Positions 46,643-57,674 of a stretch of 64,000 nucleotides of DNA are shown here, piece after piece. Positions within the stretch are counted from its first letter, which is position 1. The number at the start of each line of letters is the position of its first letter. This DNA comes from Brachypodium distachyon. Its lineage: Eukaryota > Streptophyta > Magnoliopsida > Poales > Poaceae. The notes beneath the pieces were generated by a model. The model was given only the letters and a program-made list of their open reading frames with translations, did not search any database and had not been told where the DNA came from. The stretch is taken from assembly GCF_000005505.3 (NCBI RefSeq), contig NC_016134.3, positions 12,258,624-12,322,623 of the forward strand, written 5' to 3'. A program made the translations under genes and the position numbers.

Positions 46643-49600
46643 ATGGCCGATTACGAGGAGCGCTACGAGGGAAACGGCGACCCCGCTGACCCCGCCGGCG
46701 CCATCGCCGGGGGTTCACCCCCACCCCCGCCGACCAAGCCCACCGGGTTCTCCGACCACCCCGACGACGACGGCCGTTCCCAGGTGCGTTCCTCCGGTCC
46801 TTTTTGGTCCGCGTACGCTGTGGCCTGTGCGAGGAGGGATGGACAGATTAGTGCTTGTTTTTGTCCCTCGGATTTGGTGATCTGCGTTGATTGTGAGGGG
46901 TTGGTCTGCAGATTAGTGCTTGTGAGGAAGTGGTTTGTGGTTTGAGGGGTTGTTGGATAGGTTACTTCCGAACTTGCTGCTGCTCCCCATTGTTGGGGCC
47001 CGTAGGATTATATTTATGATGGATATGACATGAATTGTTGTATTTTTTGTGTAATTTTATTCTGGGTAAGCTACATTTACTAGTTCTACAGTGCATTGAA
47101 TTGGGAGGCAACCTCAAGTTTAACTGGTAGGAAAAACACATGGTTTGCTCAACTTTGTTACCTTAAGTCGTGAGGATATATATTTCATATGCAGGATATA
47201 TTTTCTGCCTTGGATGATTTTTGGTTGCGTTTATTTCGTGATGATTTTTGGGTGTATGGATGGTCTAAATAGCAAGTATTTATGCATGTGTTCATTATGT
47301 GATCATATCATAGTTTCGGTAAGAGGATCATGCTTATGTGGCAAGAAATTTGACCAAGTATCTTCCCTTCTTTTCCCAGCAGGAGGTACAGCCACACGAG
47401 GGAAGGTCCTCTAAATCTAGAGAGAGGGACAGAGGACGAGACAAGGACAAGGATAGGGAGCGTGACAGAGACCATGGTAGAGATAGAGAAAGGGGTCGGG
47501 ACAAGGACAGGGATCGGGGTGACAGGGAACGTGACCGCCACCATAGGGAACACCGTGAAAGAAGTGAAAAAAGGGAGCACCGCGAGAGAAGTGAAAAAAG
47601 GGAGCACCGTGGTCGTTCTGATGATCATGATCGCCATCAGAGCCGCGACCGTGATGTTGAAAGGTACTGTGTCTAAATATCTATGAATTTACTTATGTTT
47701 GTTACAGGATGCTGGCAGTTCATTATGTTGGAAATCATTCATCTCTGGAACTCACTAGGCTTCTTTATTATCTCCTAGGATTTGTAAATATAAAATTTGC
47801 TTGCCCTGGAACCCTGGTATTGCCTTCTCTGGGGTACATATTTAATACTCCCTCTGTCCCATTCAAGTCACTTACTTTGGGACGTCACTTACTTTGGGAC
47901 AGAGGGAGTAGTTACTTTCTGAGTCTGGTCTCTGTAAAATTGTTTGTCCCTTGATGCTGTACTTTATGAGTGGGCGCATTAACCATTTAGATTGATTAGA
48001 TCAATAAGTTACTGAATGAATTAGGATTGCTGTTACATGTATGCTCTTCTGATGGTGTATAGTCCACTTGTAGCTGTGGTGGTTAATTAATGTATGCAAC
48101 GGTAGATTTGTAGTCCATGTTCAAGCATAACCAAACAGTAACTATCTTATGTACTCAATTTTGAAAATCTGATGATTTTGTCTCTGTAACTTTGACAATG
48201 AATATTGTTTAAGATGTTGGATTATATATTTGACAATCATATGTGTGAATTTTTCTCAAGAACTTAATATTATATAATCAATCTGGGTTCTTTGGAACTT
48301 TGCAATACAAATGAGTCACCCAAGTTGTGTATCGAGACTGAAGTGCAAAATGACAGCTTTCAAAGAACTTGGAGGAGTTTATGCCTAACTGGATGCTATT
48401 TTGCTTTTTATTGTGGTTGAGCCATCTGTTTGAGTAGCTACTTGCCCAAGTTTGTTTGTAACTTATGTGAGGACATTGTTGCATATTAGTTAAAAGCTTT
48501 CAGCCTTTCGCTAAAAAGAAGCTTTTCTAATCAATTATTTTTAGAGAAATAGCCAAGTTGCGATTTTTGGTGTAATGTTTTGTTCTAGTATAGCACAGTT
48601 GTAATGTCCTTCATATTTTTTTCTTGATAAAAGGATCCCTATACAAAACAAACACGCAACTTATAATAATCATATGCTACTTACCCAATGGAAATCTGAT
48701 TGATGATGTGATAATGCAGAAGGGACCGTGATAGAGATGGCCATCGCAGGCATCGCTCGCGCTCCCGTTCAAAGGGTCGTGACCGCAGATCTCGTTCACG
48801 CTCTCGTTCAAAGAGGTATGTGTTCATTGACTTCCTAAGGTTTATTATTTACATTCACAAGAATCAACATTCTGAGGAAGCCAAATTGTCATTTCCTTTT
48901 GGCATCTGGCAATAGACGCTACTAATGTATGATTCTATTCTTTGTTTTGTATGGTATGTAATGGACCAATTTGAACAACCATGTTTTGCAGTCTTGCTTT
49001 CTGCTTGGATGTTTTTGTGGATGATCTGTTCATTGTTATAATTTTCTTTGCTGGTTTTCTTTCCTTTTTCTATTTGTTGAACTATTTGTAAATGCCTGCT
49101 GCACTGAAACAGCAAGCGCGTGAGCGGATTTGACCAGGGACCATCACAAGGCGTTCCGTTAGTTACTCCTGGTGCGACCCCAGGTATACTCCGAACAACA
49201 CTATTAATTTTGTTTTTACACTTTTACATATATTTTTCTAGGTTAGGACTTGAGCAGATGATGTGTTAGGAAACTGGGCATGCAGCTATTAAGGCTATTA
49301 TGCACAAATGTTTATAATAAACAATTATGGCACGTAAAGTGATGGTGCAACCATTCATTTTCACTATAATGGCATCTTATTTGATGAACACTTATAATGT
49401 CATTAATACCAATACTATGCTATGTGCTTGTATTTGACAGCGAATTTTTCTAATCATTTTTTCCGTAATTGCAAATCATCATTTCTTCTTTCAGCTATGT
49501 TAGCAGGGTTCCAATATATTATATTGGTGATTCCCAGTCAAATAAATTATTGAAGATTATCTTTTGACTCAGAGTTTCTAGGAAATCTCTGTCAACTGGC

Positions 49601-52121
49601 CTTTATCTGGCCTCTGACCAGAATTGGGCTCATCCCTTGGAACTGGCCCCATTCTAAGAACTGGAGCCCTCCAGTTTAGTACCAGTGGATGCCTTTGCAG
49701 GCATGGTAATCATTGTTATAGAAATGATCTTCTCTTATAAAGATTTCTAAATTTGCATTTTATTCTACCTTGTATCTTGAACTGAGCGACACTTTTCCTT
49801 GTTGTTCTTGGTTTTTGTTTGTCTGTTTTGTTTGCATATGGGTAGGACAGCAATCTTGGCCACTTTGTCCAACATCTGCCAATGGAATGAGCGGAGTACA
49901 GTAGCTTAATGTACAAGGAGGAAACATCTGGTTCGACTGGAGTACTTCACCCAATTTCCTCCGCAGTATCTTGTTTGTCTTCAACTAGAATAAGTACTAG
50001 GCAGTTCCATAATTATTACTTCCTAGTTTTTTTGTCTCCTTGAACATATGCTATCCATTCTCATTGTGAATTGGGTCTATGCTAGATTATTTATTAACAA
50101 TGATGGTTGAGAAATTTTAAATCTTCCATGATAGTCACTGTATCTGTATGAAATTATTATGTGAATTGCAGGTCAGCTACCTGCAGTTGCCCCCCTCATT
50201 CCTGGGATGCTTCCGAACATGTTTAATTTCACCGCACCTACGCAGGTGACTACTATTTTCCTTTTAGGATTTGGTTTTGTCACCACCAGGCAATCTTATT
50301 CACTCTGATTTGTAATTTATCTGGTGATGACAAACAATTCTTTACTACTCAAAAGTATTATTTTTAACTTTCAAATTTCTTTCTATTTGCATCAGTTCAA
50401 CCCTCTTGCTATGCAGCCACAGGCCATGACACAACAGGTATATGACTTATTGTGCTCTGGCATATACTTGAGGTTTCTTCCATAATATACATCTTGGTTA
50501 ACCACCCTTTTCTTAGGCTACTCGGCATGCTCGGCGTGTATATGTTGGTGGACTTCCTCCAACTGCTAATGAACAGGTAATTACTTGATTATCTTATTTT
50601 TCTACTCTCTCTCTCTCTCTCTCCCCCTCCTTCTCTCTCCTTTTGTAGCCTGTGATTATATTTTGGTATTCTTTCTGCAGACCGTTGCTATATACTTCAA
50701 TCAAGTTATGGCTGCTATTGGAGGAAACACAGCTGGTCCTGGTGATGCTGTTCTTAATGTATACATAAACCATGACAAGAAATTTGCTTTTGTGGAGATG
50801 AGGTCTGTGGAGGAAGCAAGCAACGCAATGGCCTTGGATGGTATAATGTTTGAGGGAGCACCAGTGAAAGTTAGAAGGCCAACTGACTACAATCCTTCCT
50901 TGGCAGCTGCACTGGGCCCAAGCCAGCCAAACCCTAATCTCAACCTTGGTGCTGTTGGCTTAACACCTGGTTCAGCTGGAGGTTTAGAAGGGCCTGACCG
51001 CATTTTTGTGGGTGGCCTCCCCTATTACTTCACTGAGGCTCAAGTGCGTGAGTTGCTTGAATCCTTTGGACCACTGCGAGGATTTGATCTTGTCAAGGAT
51101 AGGGAGACTGGCAACTCGAAGGGATATGCATTCTGTGTGTACCAGGATCTTAATGTCACTGACATTGCCTGTGCTGCCCTCAATGGTATCAAGATGGGAG
51201 ACAAGACCCTCACTGTTAGGCGAGCAAACCAAGGTGCTTCTCAACCAAGGCCAGAGCAAGAAACCATCCTGATGCAGGCACATCAACAGGTGCAGATGCA
51301 GGTACATCCCAGTTCTAAAAATGATGCTGTTTTCTAAAACAACAGTGAGCTTTTAGTAACATTCCAAATTTCTGACTGTTGCTTTCCAAGCAGAGACTCG
51401 TGCTCCAAGTTGGGGGAGCCCTACCAACAAAGGTGGTATGCCTTACCCAGGTGGTTTCAGCAGATGAACTGAGAGATGACGAGGAGTACGAAGACATTTT
51501 GGAAGATATGAGGGAAGAAGGGCGCAAATACGGTAAACATCGTGAAATTCGCGGACTTGTCCATCATCTTGTTTTGAACCCTTGCATTCTGTTTTTACCA
51601 TTGTGTTCAGTTACTGAACTGGTTTTCGTGTGTTTGTCTGTTTGTGTGTCTTTTTTGTAGTCCACATAAATGCCATTGCAGTCTTTTATAGTCCGACCTC
51701 ATGCAATATTGGCAATCGGGCTTAACCTACAGAAGACACACTATTCTATTTCAAATGGATTTGATTAATCATATATGACTTCTTTACCATGTATATATGT
51801 ACTCACTAACACTTGAACAGGTAACTTGGTGAAAGCTGTGATCCCACGACCTGACCCCAGTGGCGCTCCTGTTCCTGGAGTTGGGAAAGTGAGTCCTGAT
51901 TCTACGCTGTTCAGCTTTAGCTTCGATTTTTTTAGCAGGGATGGAGCTATACTGATCCATGGACTTTCTTGTATGCGTTGCAGGTGTTTTTGGAATATTT
52001 AGATGTTGATGGCTCGACCAAGGCGAAGACCGGGATGCATGGAAGGAAGTTCGGCGGGAACCAGGTGGTTGCTGTGTTCTACCCTGAGAACAAGTTTGCA
52101 GAGGGAGACTATGATGCTTAG
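46643..52121 (+). CDS. U2AF65: U2AF large subunit (U2AF65), 11 coding exons
   Basis: Exons: 46643-46783, 47380-47663, 48720-48815, 49113-49183, 50172-50245, 50396-50437, 50517-50576, 50681-51301, 51394-51532, 51821-51888, 51984-52121. All are GT-AG with compatible phases, giving 577 residues (family about 550-590). U2AF65 binds the polypyrimidine tract at 3' splice sites in the nucleus and recruits U2 snRNP. An acidic/Pro N-terminus precedes an RS/RD domain (about 55-175). RRM1 (about 242-328) has VYVGGLPPT and KFAFVEMR; RRM2 (about 362-440) has RIFVGGLPYYF and GYAFCVYQD. A C-terminal UHM (about 472-577) has KVVCLTQVV, DDEEYEDILEDM and GRKFGGNQVVAVFYPE. Exons 2 and 9 begin at NAGNAG-type tandem acceptors. 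The gene looks intact. Confidence 0.96.
47848..47908. mobile_element. 61-bp Stowaway-like MITE in U2AF intron 2
   Basis: It starts CTCCCTCTGTCCCA and ends TGGGACAGAGGGAG, perfect 14-bp inverted ends, between TA dinucleotides (47846-47847, 47909-47910). The interior is shortened to a duplicated gtcacttactttgggac, so this is a deletion derivative. Confidence 0.85.
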
Positions 52122-52868
52122 ATCAAATCCTCGGCGTAGTTAACACCCGTATGCAGTTATTATGCAGTTTTCGAATTGAATTGAATCGGTTTTATTTGTC
52201 TACGGAACCACCTGTCCGATACTTGGTATGTATTTTATTTGAGTGAAAGATATAATTATGGATTTGATTTTTCTGTTTGGAAATGCAAGTTTAGGCTCCT
52301 TGACTGGATTCAACACTCTGTAATCTCAGGCCCGTAAATAAATAGACTTTGAGTATCCATGTTCTGGTCACGTGCTTTGTAAATCAATTTTTTTTTTACA
52401 GCTCACTGATTAAGGTAGCTCAGCTAGTGTTGAGCTCATGATTCGTAGGGTTACGATGAAGAAATACTGTTAACTCTTGAGAAAAGAGAGGAAGAACTAG
52501 TGCTGAACACACTTTTTATTGGGGTGAAGTACACCTACCAGTTTATACTAAAAAAGTTTACAACATTTCAAGCAGGCTGTAAGAATTTTGTTTCATTGTG
52601 TAAAGCATTCTCCTAAGAGCTGAGTACAGCTAATAAGTGTATCTGGAATCTGGGTACGTCTTTGGGTGCTCCTTGCTGTGACACAGCCGATTCGTGCTGT
52701 TGCTGGTGTGCCATCACCGAACTCTACCACCTGTCTCTGGTATCCCAAGTTCCCAACTCCATGGTTAATTGATTAAATAAAAATTCCTTGGTTGATCTAG
52801 TGAACATATGAACCTGTTGGTTGCAACGCTTGAACTCGACATGGAATTAGCAAATCCTACATAAATTT
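52122..52868. other. U2AF 3' UTR and intergenic sequence
   Basis: The likely 3' UTR extends some 200-250 bp after the stop. The remainder is AT-rich without a recognised gene. The retrotransposon LTR begins near 52870, but its exact left end was not fixed. Confidence 0.5.
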
Positions 52869-52869
52869 T

Positions 52870-53790
52870 TGGGTCCCGGTTCCTTGGCACCAAATCTAGT
52901 GCATTCGTGTGGTGTCAGTGGCCCACAGGGTTCCAATGATACAGGACGCGTGGGTCGCGAGTCACAAAGCCCCGCCAGGTTGGCCTCTCGGGAACGATAT
53001 GCCCGGAAAGCCCGCCCCAAGGAGACGACCGTTGGCGAAGGCAAAGCCAAGGGCCGGAACAGGAGAAACACCTGCTTCGGTGGGTACCCGGAAACTTTGG
53101 TCCCGGGAAGTGAAATGAACACTGTCCTGACAACTGGTCGGGTGCGCTAGCAGGGAAGGGGCTCCCCAGCAACCCGCGCTTGGGCATGCAGGTGGGGCCC
53201 GCAGAACAGTGAAGACATGACGAGACAGCGGACACAGTGCATTTAATGCACTGACAGGAGTCACATCGGCAGGGCTACTCTTGCTCAGCAAGACTAGCGC
53301 GTCTACCCTATAATACATGTTTTATACCGTGTACAGTGGCCTGGGCGTTGCATGGCGCCCAACGTGGATCAACAGTAATGTAATTCTATTCCTGTGGCGA
53401 TGACACGCGTGTCGTGCTGCATGTATCGGCACCTGTGGTATTCCCTTGTATATAAAAGGAGGACCAATGCCACCGGTCAATGGGTTCTAGTTCCAGTGGG
53501 AGTCATAGTCAGTAGCAGCAAGGAGTATTGCTCCCGTTCACAGCAAACTCTCTTAGGATAGCAAGTAGCTCCACGGGGAACCCCCCGGGACAACCTGTAA
53601 AACACACACATTCTCGTGAATACACCTCCAGGCAGGACGTAGGGTGTTACACCTCCGGGTGGCCCGAACCTGGGTAAACTCACGTGTCGACACTTCGTGT
53701 CTTTCGTCACGCCGGTCCGAACCGAAAAGGGGGTGCCCGGCATCTCGGCATCCCCGGTGCCGGAGACCCGTGCTCCGCCATCTAGCGCGC
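52870..53790 (+). mobile_element. 5' LTR and leader of the gypsy element (approximate)
   Basis: TATATAAAA at 53449-53457 is a promoter TATA box, followed by a transcribed leader with a poly(A)-signal-poor R/U5-like part. The segment tagcgcgccaggtagggggg near 53784 resembles the primer-binding region found just after the LTR in related grass elements. The precise ends need the 3' LTR for comparison and are not certain. Confidence 0.5.
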
Positions 53791-53900
53791 CAGGTAGGGG
53801 GGCGTGCTGAGAACTTCGGGTGACCGCCGACGTCATCGTCTTCACCACCGGTTCCTTCATCGGCCGCTTCATCGGCGACATCGTCCACGACTAGCTCGCC

Positions 53901-55245
53901 ATGCCACCCAAGAAGCCAGACGAGCCCCGGGTCGACCTGCGCGACACGCTCGCCATGCGCACTCGATCCCATGACGCCGCGTGTGCGTCGTAAGGTTAAG
54001 GGGACCAGGGGTCCTCTCAACGGCAGCAGCAGCAACCGCAGCTGCCACCCCACCTCCTCGGCCGTCGACAGACAACTGCCCGAGGGGGCCTACGGCGCCT
54101 AGCGCCGTAGCCAGCCACGCGAGTGACCTCAACGTCGCACGCACCAGCTAGCTAGCCCACTTGCGGGCTGACGACGCGCCGCGACAGCTGCGCCACGACC
54201 ACCGCGCGTCGCGTGCGACGCCAACGGAGTCTCGGCCCTGGCATCTGAGGGCACCGGGCGACCGGGCGGAAGACAGCCGGTCAGAGAACCGCCAGCCTCC
54301 CGCCCAAACCCCGGCGGAAGCTATCATTGCTGCGCGTGTCATGGTGCGCTATGAGCCACCTCAAGGCACGCCAGCGCACGATGCATGGAGCTGGACGCAC
54401 TCCTCGCGCTCGCTGCCCAACAGCCGCAAGGTGAGGGCGGCCTGGCCAGTTTGGGCCGGGGACAGAACCCGGGACGCGGAGACGCGCCCCGCGTCTCGGG
54501 GCATGGGAGCACCCTCCACCATCGGGAGGACAAGGAGACGAGGATCCCGAGGGCTACTTGGACTCGTCGCTGACCGTCATGCCAGTGACGCACGAGGTGT
54601 CCTGAACGCCCGCCAGCAGGAAGATCTCCGCTAGCGGTTGCAGCGTCGGCGCCGGCGCGAGGTGGAGCGCCTGCGTTCAGAGGAGCAGGAAGATGCTCCC
54701 ATGGGCGCCGATGATGGCTGCGCCGCGTTCACTCGCGAGTTGCGCCGGGTGACATGGCCCTGCAAGTTTCGAGCGCCAGCGCTCGGGACGTACGACTGGA
54801 CCGTTAATCCCAAGGACTTTCTCCTGACCTACACGTTGGGCATGCACGCTATTGGTGCCGACGACAAGGTCAGGACCAACTGGTTCCCGTTGGTCCTAAA
54901 AGGATCATCGAGGACTTGGTTGCTCAACCTGCCCGTCGAGTTCATTGCCTCCTGGGCTGACCTGTGCGAGCAGTTCGGAAACGCGTTTCAGGGCAGCTAC
55001 AAGCGCCCAGGAACCATGGCGGAACTGCACACGGTAGTGCAGAAACCGGGGGAGAGTTGCGGGACTTCACCAACAGGTTCTCCAACCTCTCCTACTCCAT
55101 CCTAGAGGCGGAAGCGGCCGCCATCATCAACACTTACGCCATCAATGTCCGTGACCCGAACATGCGTGAGAAGTTGAACACGCACCGAATCCGGACCACA
55201 AGAGATCTTTACGCTCTCGCACGATGGCTGAGAAAGGGTGCTTAG
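53901..55245 (+). pseudogene. gypsy gag, frameshifted
   Basis: A possible start at 53901 (MPPKKPDEPRVDLRDTLAMR) soon meets a stop. The core Retrotrans_gag region is clear from 54640: LGTYDWTVNPKDFLLTYTLG, TNWFPLVLKGSSRTWLLNLP, SWADLCEQFGNAFQGSYKRP. Near 55050 the frame shifts and continues as LRDFTNRFSNLSYSI and ALARWLRKGA, ending at 55245. Gag forms the virus-like particle of the retroelement. Confidence 0.8.
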
Positions 55246-56618
55246 TGCCTGAGCTTGCCGCCAAGGCGGCGGCAAACCCACCCGAGGGTTCTGGGAAGAA
55301 GGGCTCTCGGAAGCGCGGCGGGAAGCAAGTGCGTTCCGCGGAACCGGGGGCTCCCGAGAGGCCCACCAAGAAGGCGGCGTCGGCGGGAGCATCGGGTAGC
55401 AAGCAGGCGGCGGCCGCGCGCTGCCCCATCCACACCAACGCCACCCACGACGCGCAGGACTGCCGCACTCTCCAGACCATCAAGGAGAAGCGTGAGCAGC
55501 GCGACGAGGAGCGCCGCGCTGCCGGGGCCTGCTTTAACTGCAGGGATATCGGGCACCTCTCCCGAGATTGCCCGAACAACCCCTGCAATGGAGTTGGCCG
55601 GGGCGAAGCCGGCGGTGACAAGGGAGAACCCACAGGGGGTCGCGGTCAAGCCTGCGGTGGCAAGGACCGGCCTCCCCGGAGACGCGACATGCCTCGCGCC
55701 GAGCAGCGCGAGGACGACTGCAGTGACGACGCCGACGAGCCTGGCTTCCAAGAGCCTCGCGACGTCGCCTGCATCCACGGGGGAGCATACGTTCTCACGT
55801 CTCACGCTGCCATGAAGCGGCTTACGCATGAGGTTTGCGCTCTCCTCCCCAGTGTGGAGGCGCAACAGCCGTTGAGGTGGTCGCACGTGCCGATCACCTT
55901 CAACTCGGACGATCATCCGATTCGTCCCTTGGGATCAGGGGTACTGCCCCTCGTGGTGCCACCGATCATAAACAATGTGAAGGTGAGCAAGGTTCTGGTG
56001 GACAACGGAGCAAGCCTTAACCTCTTGTCCGCCAAGTTGGTGGAGAAGTTTCAGCTGCCTCTGGAGCAGATGAAACCCACTGACCCGTTCCGGAGAATCA
56101 ACCCCGGAGTGGTGCAGCCAATGGGGCGAATCACGCTCCCGGTGACCTTCGGGTCTCGGGAGGCGTTCCGGACTGAGCATATCATTTTTGACGTGGCTCA
56201 CACCCCGTTGTTGTACAACGGGATTATTGGTCGGCCGGCGCTGATCAAGTTTACGGCGGCAACCCATTGCGCCTATGACGTGATGAAGATGCCGTCAACA
56301 TACGGTGTACTCTACATCAAGTGTGACCTGAAGGACGCTGCTTGGTGCATGGGCGAGGTCGTGAAGGCCTCCGCAGTGGCTGATCTCGGTGACTACGACT
56401 TTGCCGGGAGCGAGGATCCACTTGCGGGTGAACAGCCCGCACAGAAGAAGGCACGAGTTGCTCCCGGACAGGATGCCGGGGGCAGCTCCAGCTCCAGCCC
56501 ACGTGTTAGCAAGGGCGCGAAGCTGAAGGAGGAGGGCACCAAGGTCATGAAGGTGCCCCTGCATGCTGGCAATGAGGCATGTACCGTCTCCATCGGTGCG
56601 AGCCTCGGTGACAAATAA
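55224..56618 (+). pseudogene. gypsy zinc knuckle and aspartic protease
   Basis: This 464-codon open frame starts with an Arg/Lys-rich stretch and has the zinc knuckle CFNCRDIGHLSRDC (55530-55571). The protease-like domain follows, with active-site motif VDNGASLNLLS (Asp at 56001-56003) and the distal IIGRPAL motif. Family active sites read D-T/S/G-G. A TAA at 56616-56618 separates it from the RT frame, which continues in phase directly afterwards (ALVAFLRENSDVFVWEPSDL). Confidence 0.85.
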
Positions 56619-57674
56619 GAAAGCGCCCTCGTCGCCTTCCTCCGGGAGAATTCTGATGTGTTCGTTTGGGAGCCGTCAGATCTTCTCGGAGTCCCTAGGG
56701 AGGTGATTGAGCATCGGCTGGCGGTGCGGCCAGACGCGCAGCCCGTCAAGAAGAAGGTTTGCCGGCAAGCACAGGAACGCAAGGACTTCATCCAACAAGA
56801 AGTGGAGAAGCTCAAGAACGCCGGGGCAATCAGGAAAGTGTTGTACCCTACTTTTTTAGCAAATCCTGTTGTAGTCCCTATGGCTGGAAATAAATTGCGT
56901 ATGTGTGTAGATTTCACTGATCTTAATCGTGCATGTCCTAAAGACCCCTTCCTGTACTCCGAATCGATCAAATAGTAGATACTACAACAGGTTGTGAGTT
57001 TTTGTGCTTTCTAGATGCCTTCTCCGGCTACCATCAGATTAAGATGGCGGTCGAAGATGAGGAGAAAACAACGTTCATCACCCCAGTAGGCTGCAACTGT
57101 TATACGTGCACGCCTTTCGGGCTGAAGAACGCGATCTCGACATTTCAATGCGCTCTGCGCGAGTGTCTGGGACCCCAGCTAGGCCGGAATATCGAGACCT
57201 ACAAGGACGACATCGTCTTCAAGTCGCGGCGCAGGGACTCGCTCGTCAACGACCTGCAGGAGACATTCAACAACCTTCGCAGGATCAAGCTCAAGCTTAA
57301 CCCCAAGAAGTGCACGTTCGGCGTGGACTCGGGGCACTTGCTGGGCTTCTTGGTGTCTCACCGGGGAATCGAAGCCCATCCACAGAAGATCGAGGTGATC
57401 GAGAAGATGGAGGCACCCCGCAAGGTCAGAGACGTCCAATGCCTCAACGGTTGCGTTGCGGCGCTCGGGCGTTTCATCTCAAGGCTGGGCGAGCGAGCCC
57501 TGCCTTTCCAAGGTGATGAAAAAGAAGGACCCCCGAGGCGGAAGCGGCATTCCAGGACTTGAAGCAGTACCTGAAGTCGCCGCCAGTCCTCGTCGCCCCC
57601 AAGCCAAGCGAGCCGTTGCTGTTATACTTGGCGGCGACGGATAAGGTAGTGAGCTCCGTGCTCGTTGCCGAGAG
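56619..57674 (+). pseudogene. gypsy reverse transcriptase, interrupted
   Basis: It opens with WEPSDLLGVPREVIEHRLAV and GAIRKVLYPTFLANPVVVPM, followed by MCVDFTDLNRACPKD. A frameshift near 56970 is followed by CFLDAFSGYHQIKMAVEDEE, TPFGLKNAISTFQ, the catalytic box YKDDIV (57200-57211) and HLLGFLVSHRGIEAHPQKIE. YVDD or YIDD is the usual form; both Asp are kept. A second frameshift lies near 57510, then LYLAATDKVVSSVLVAE runs up to the hAT insertion point. The domain is non-functional. Confidence 0.85.

Noticed and set aside
55142..55916. 224-codon antisense frame over gag-pol
   Set aside because: It overlaps the zinc knuckle and protease frame and has biased composition only.
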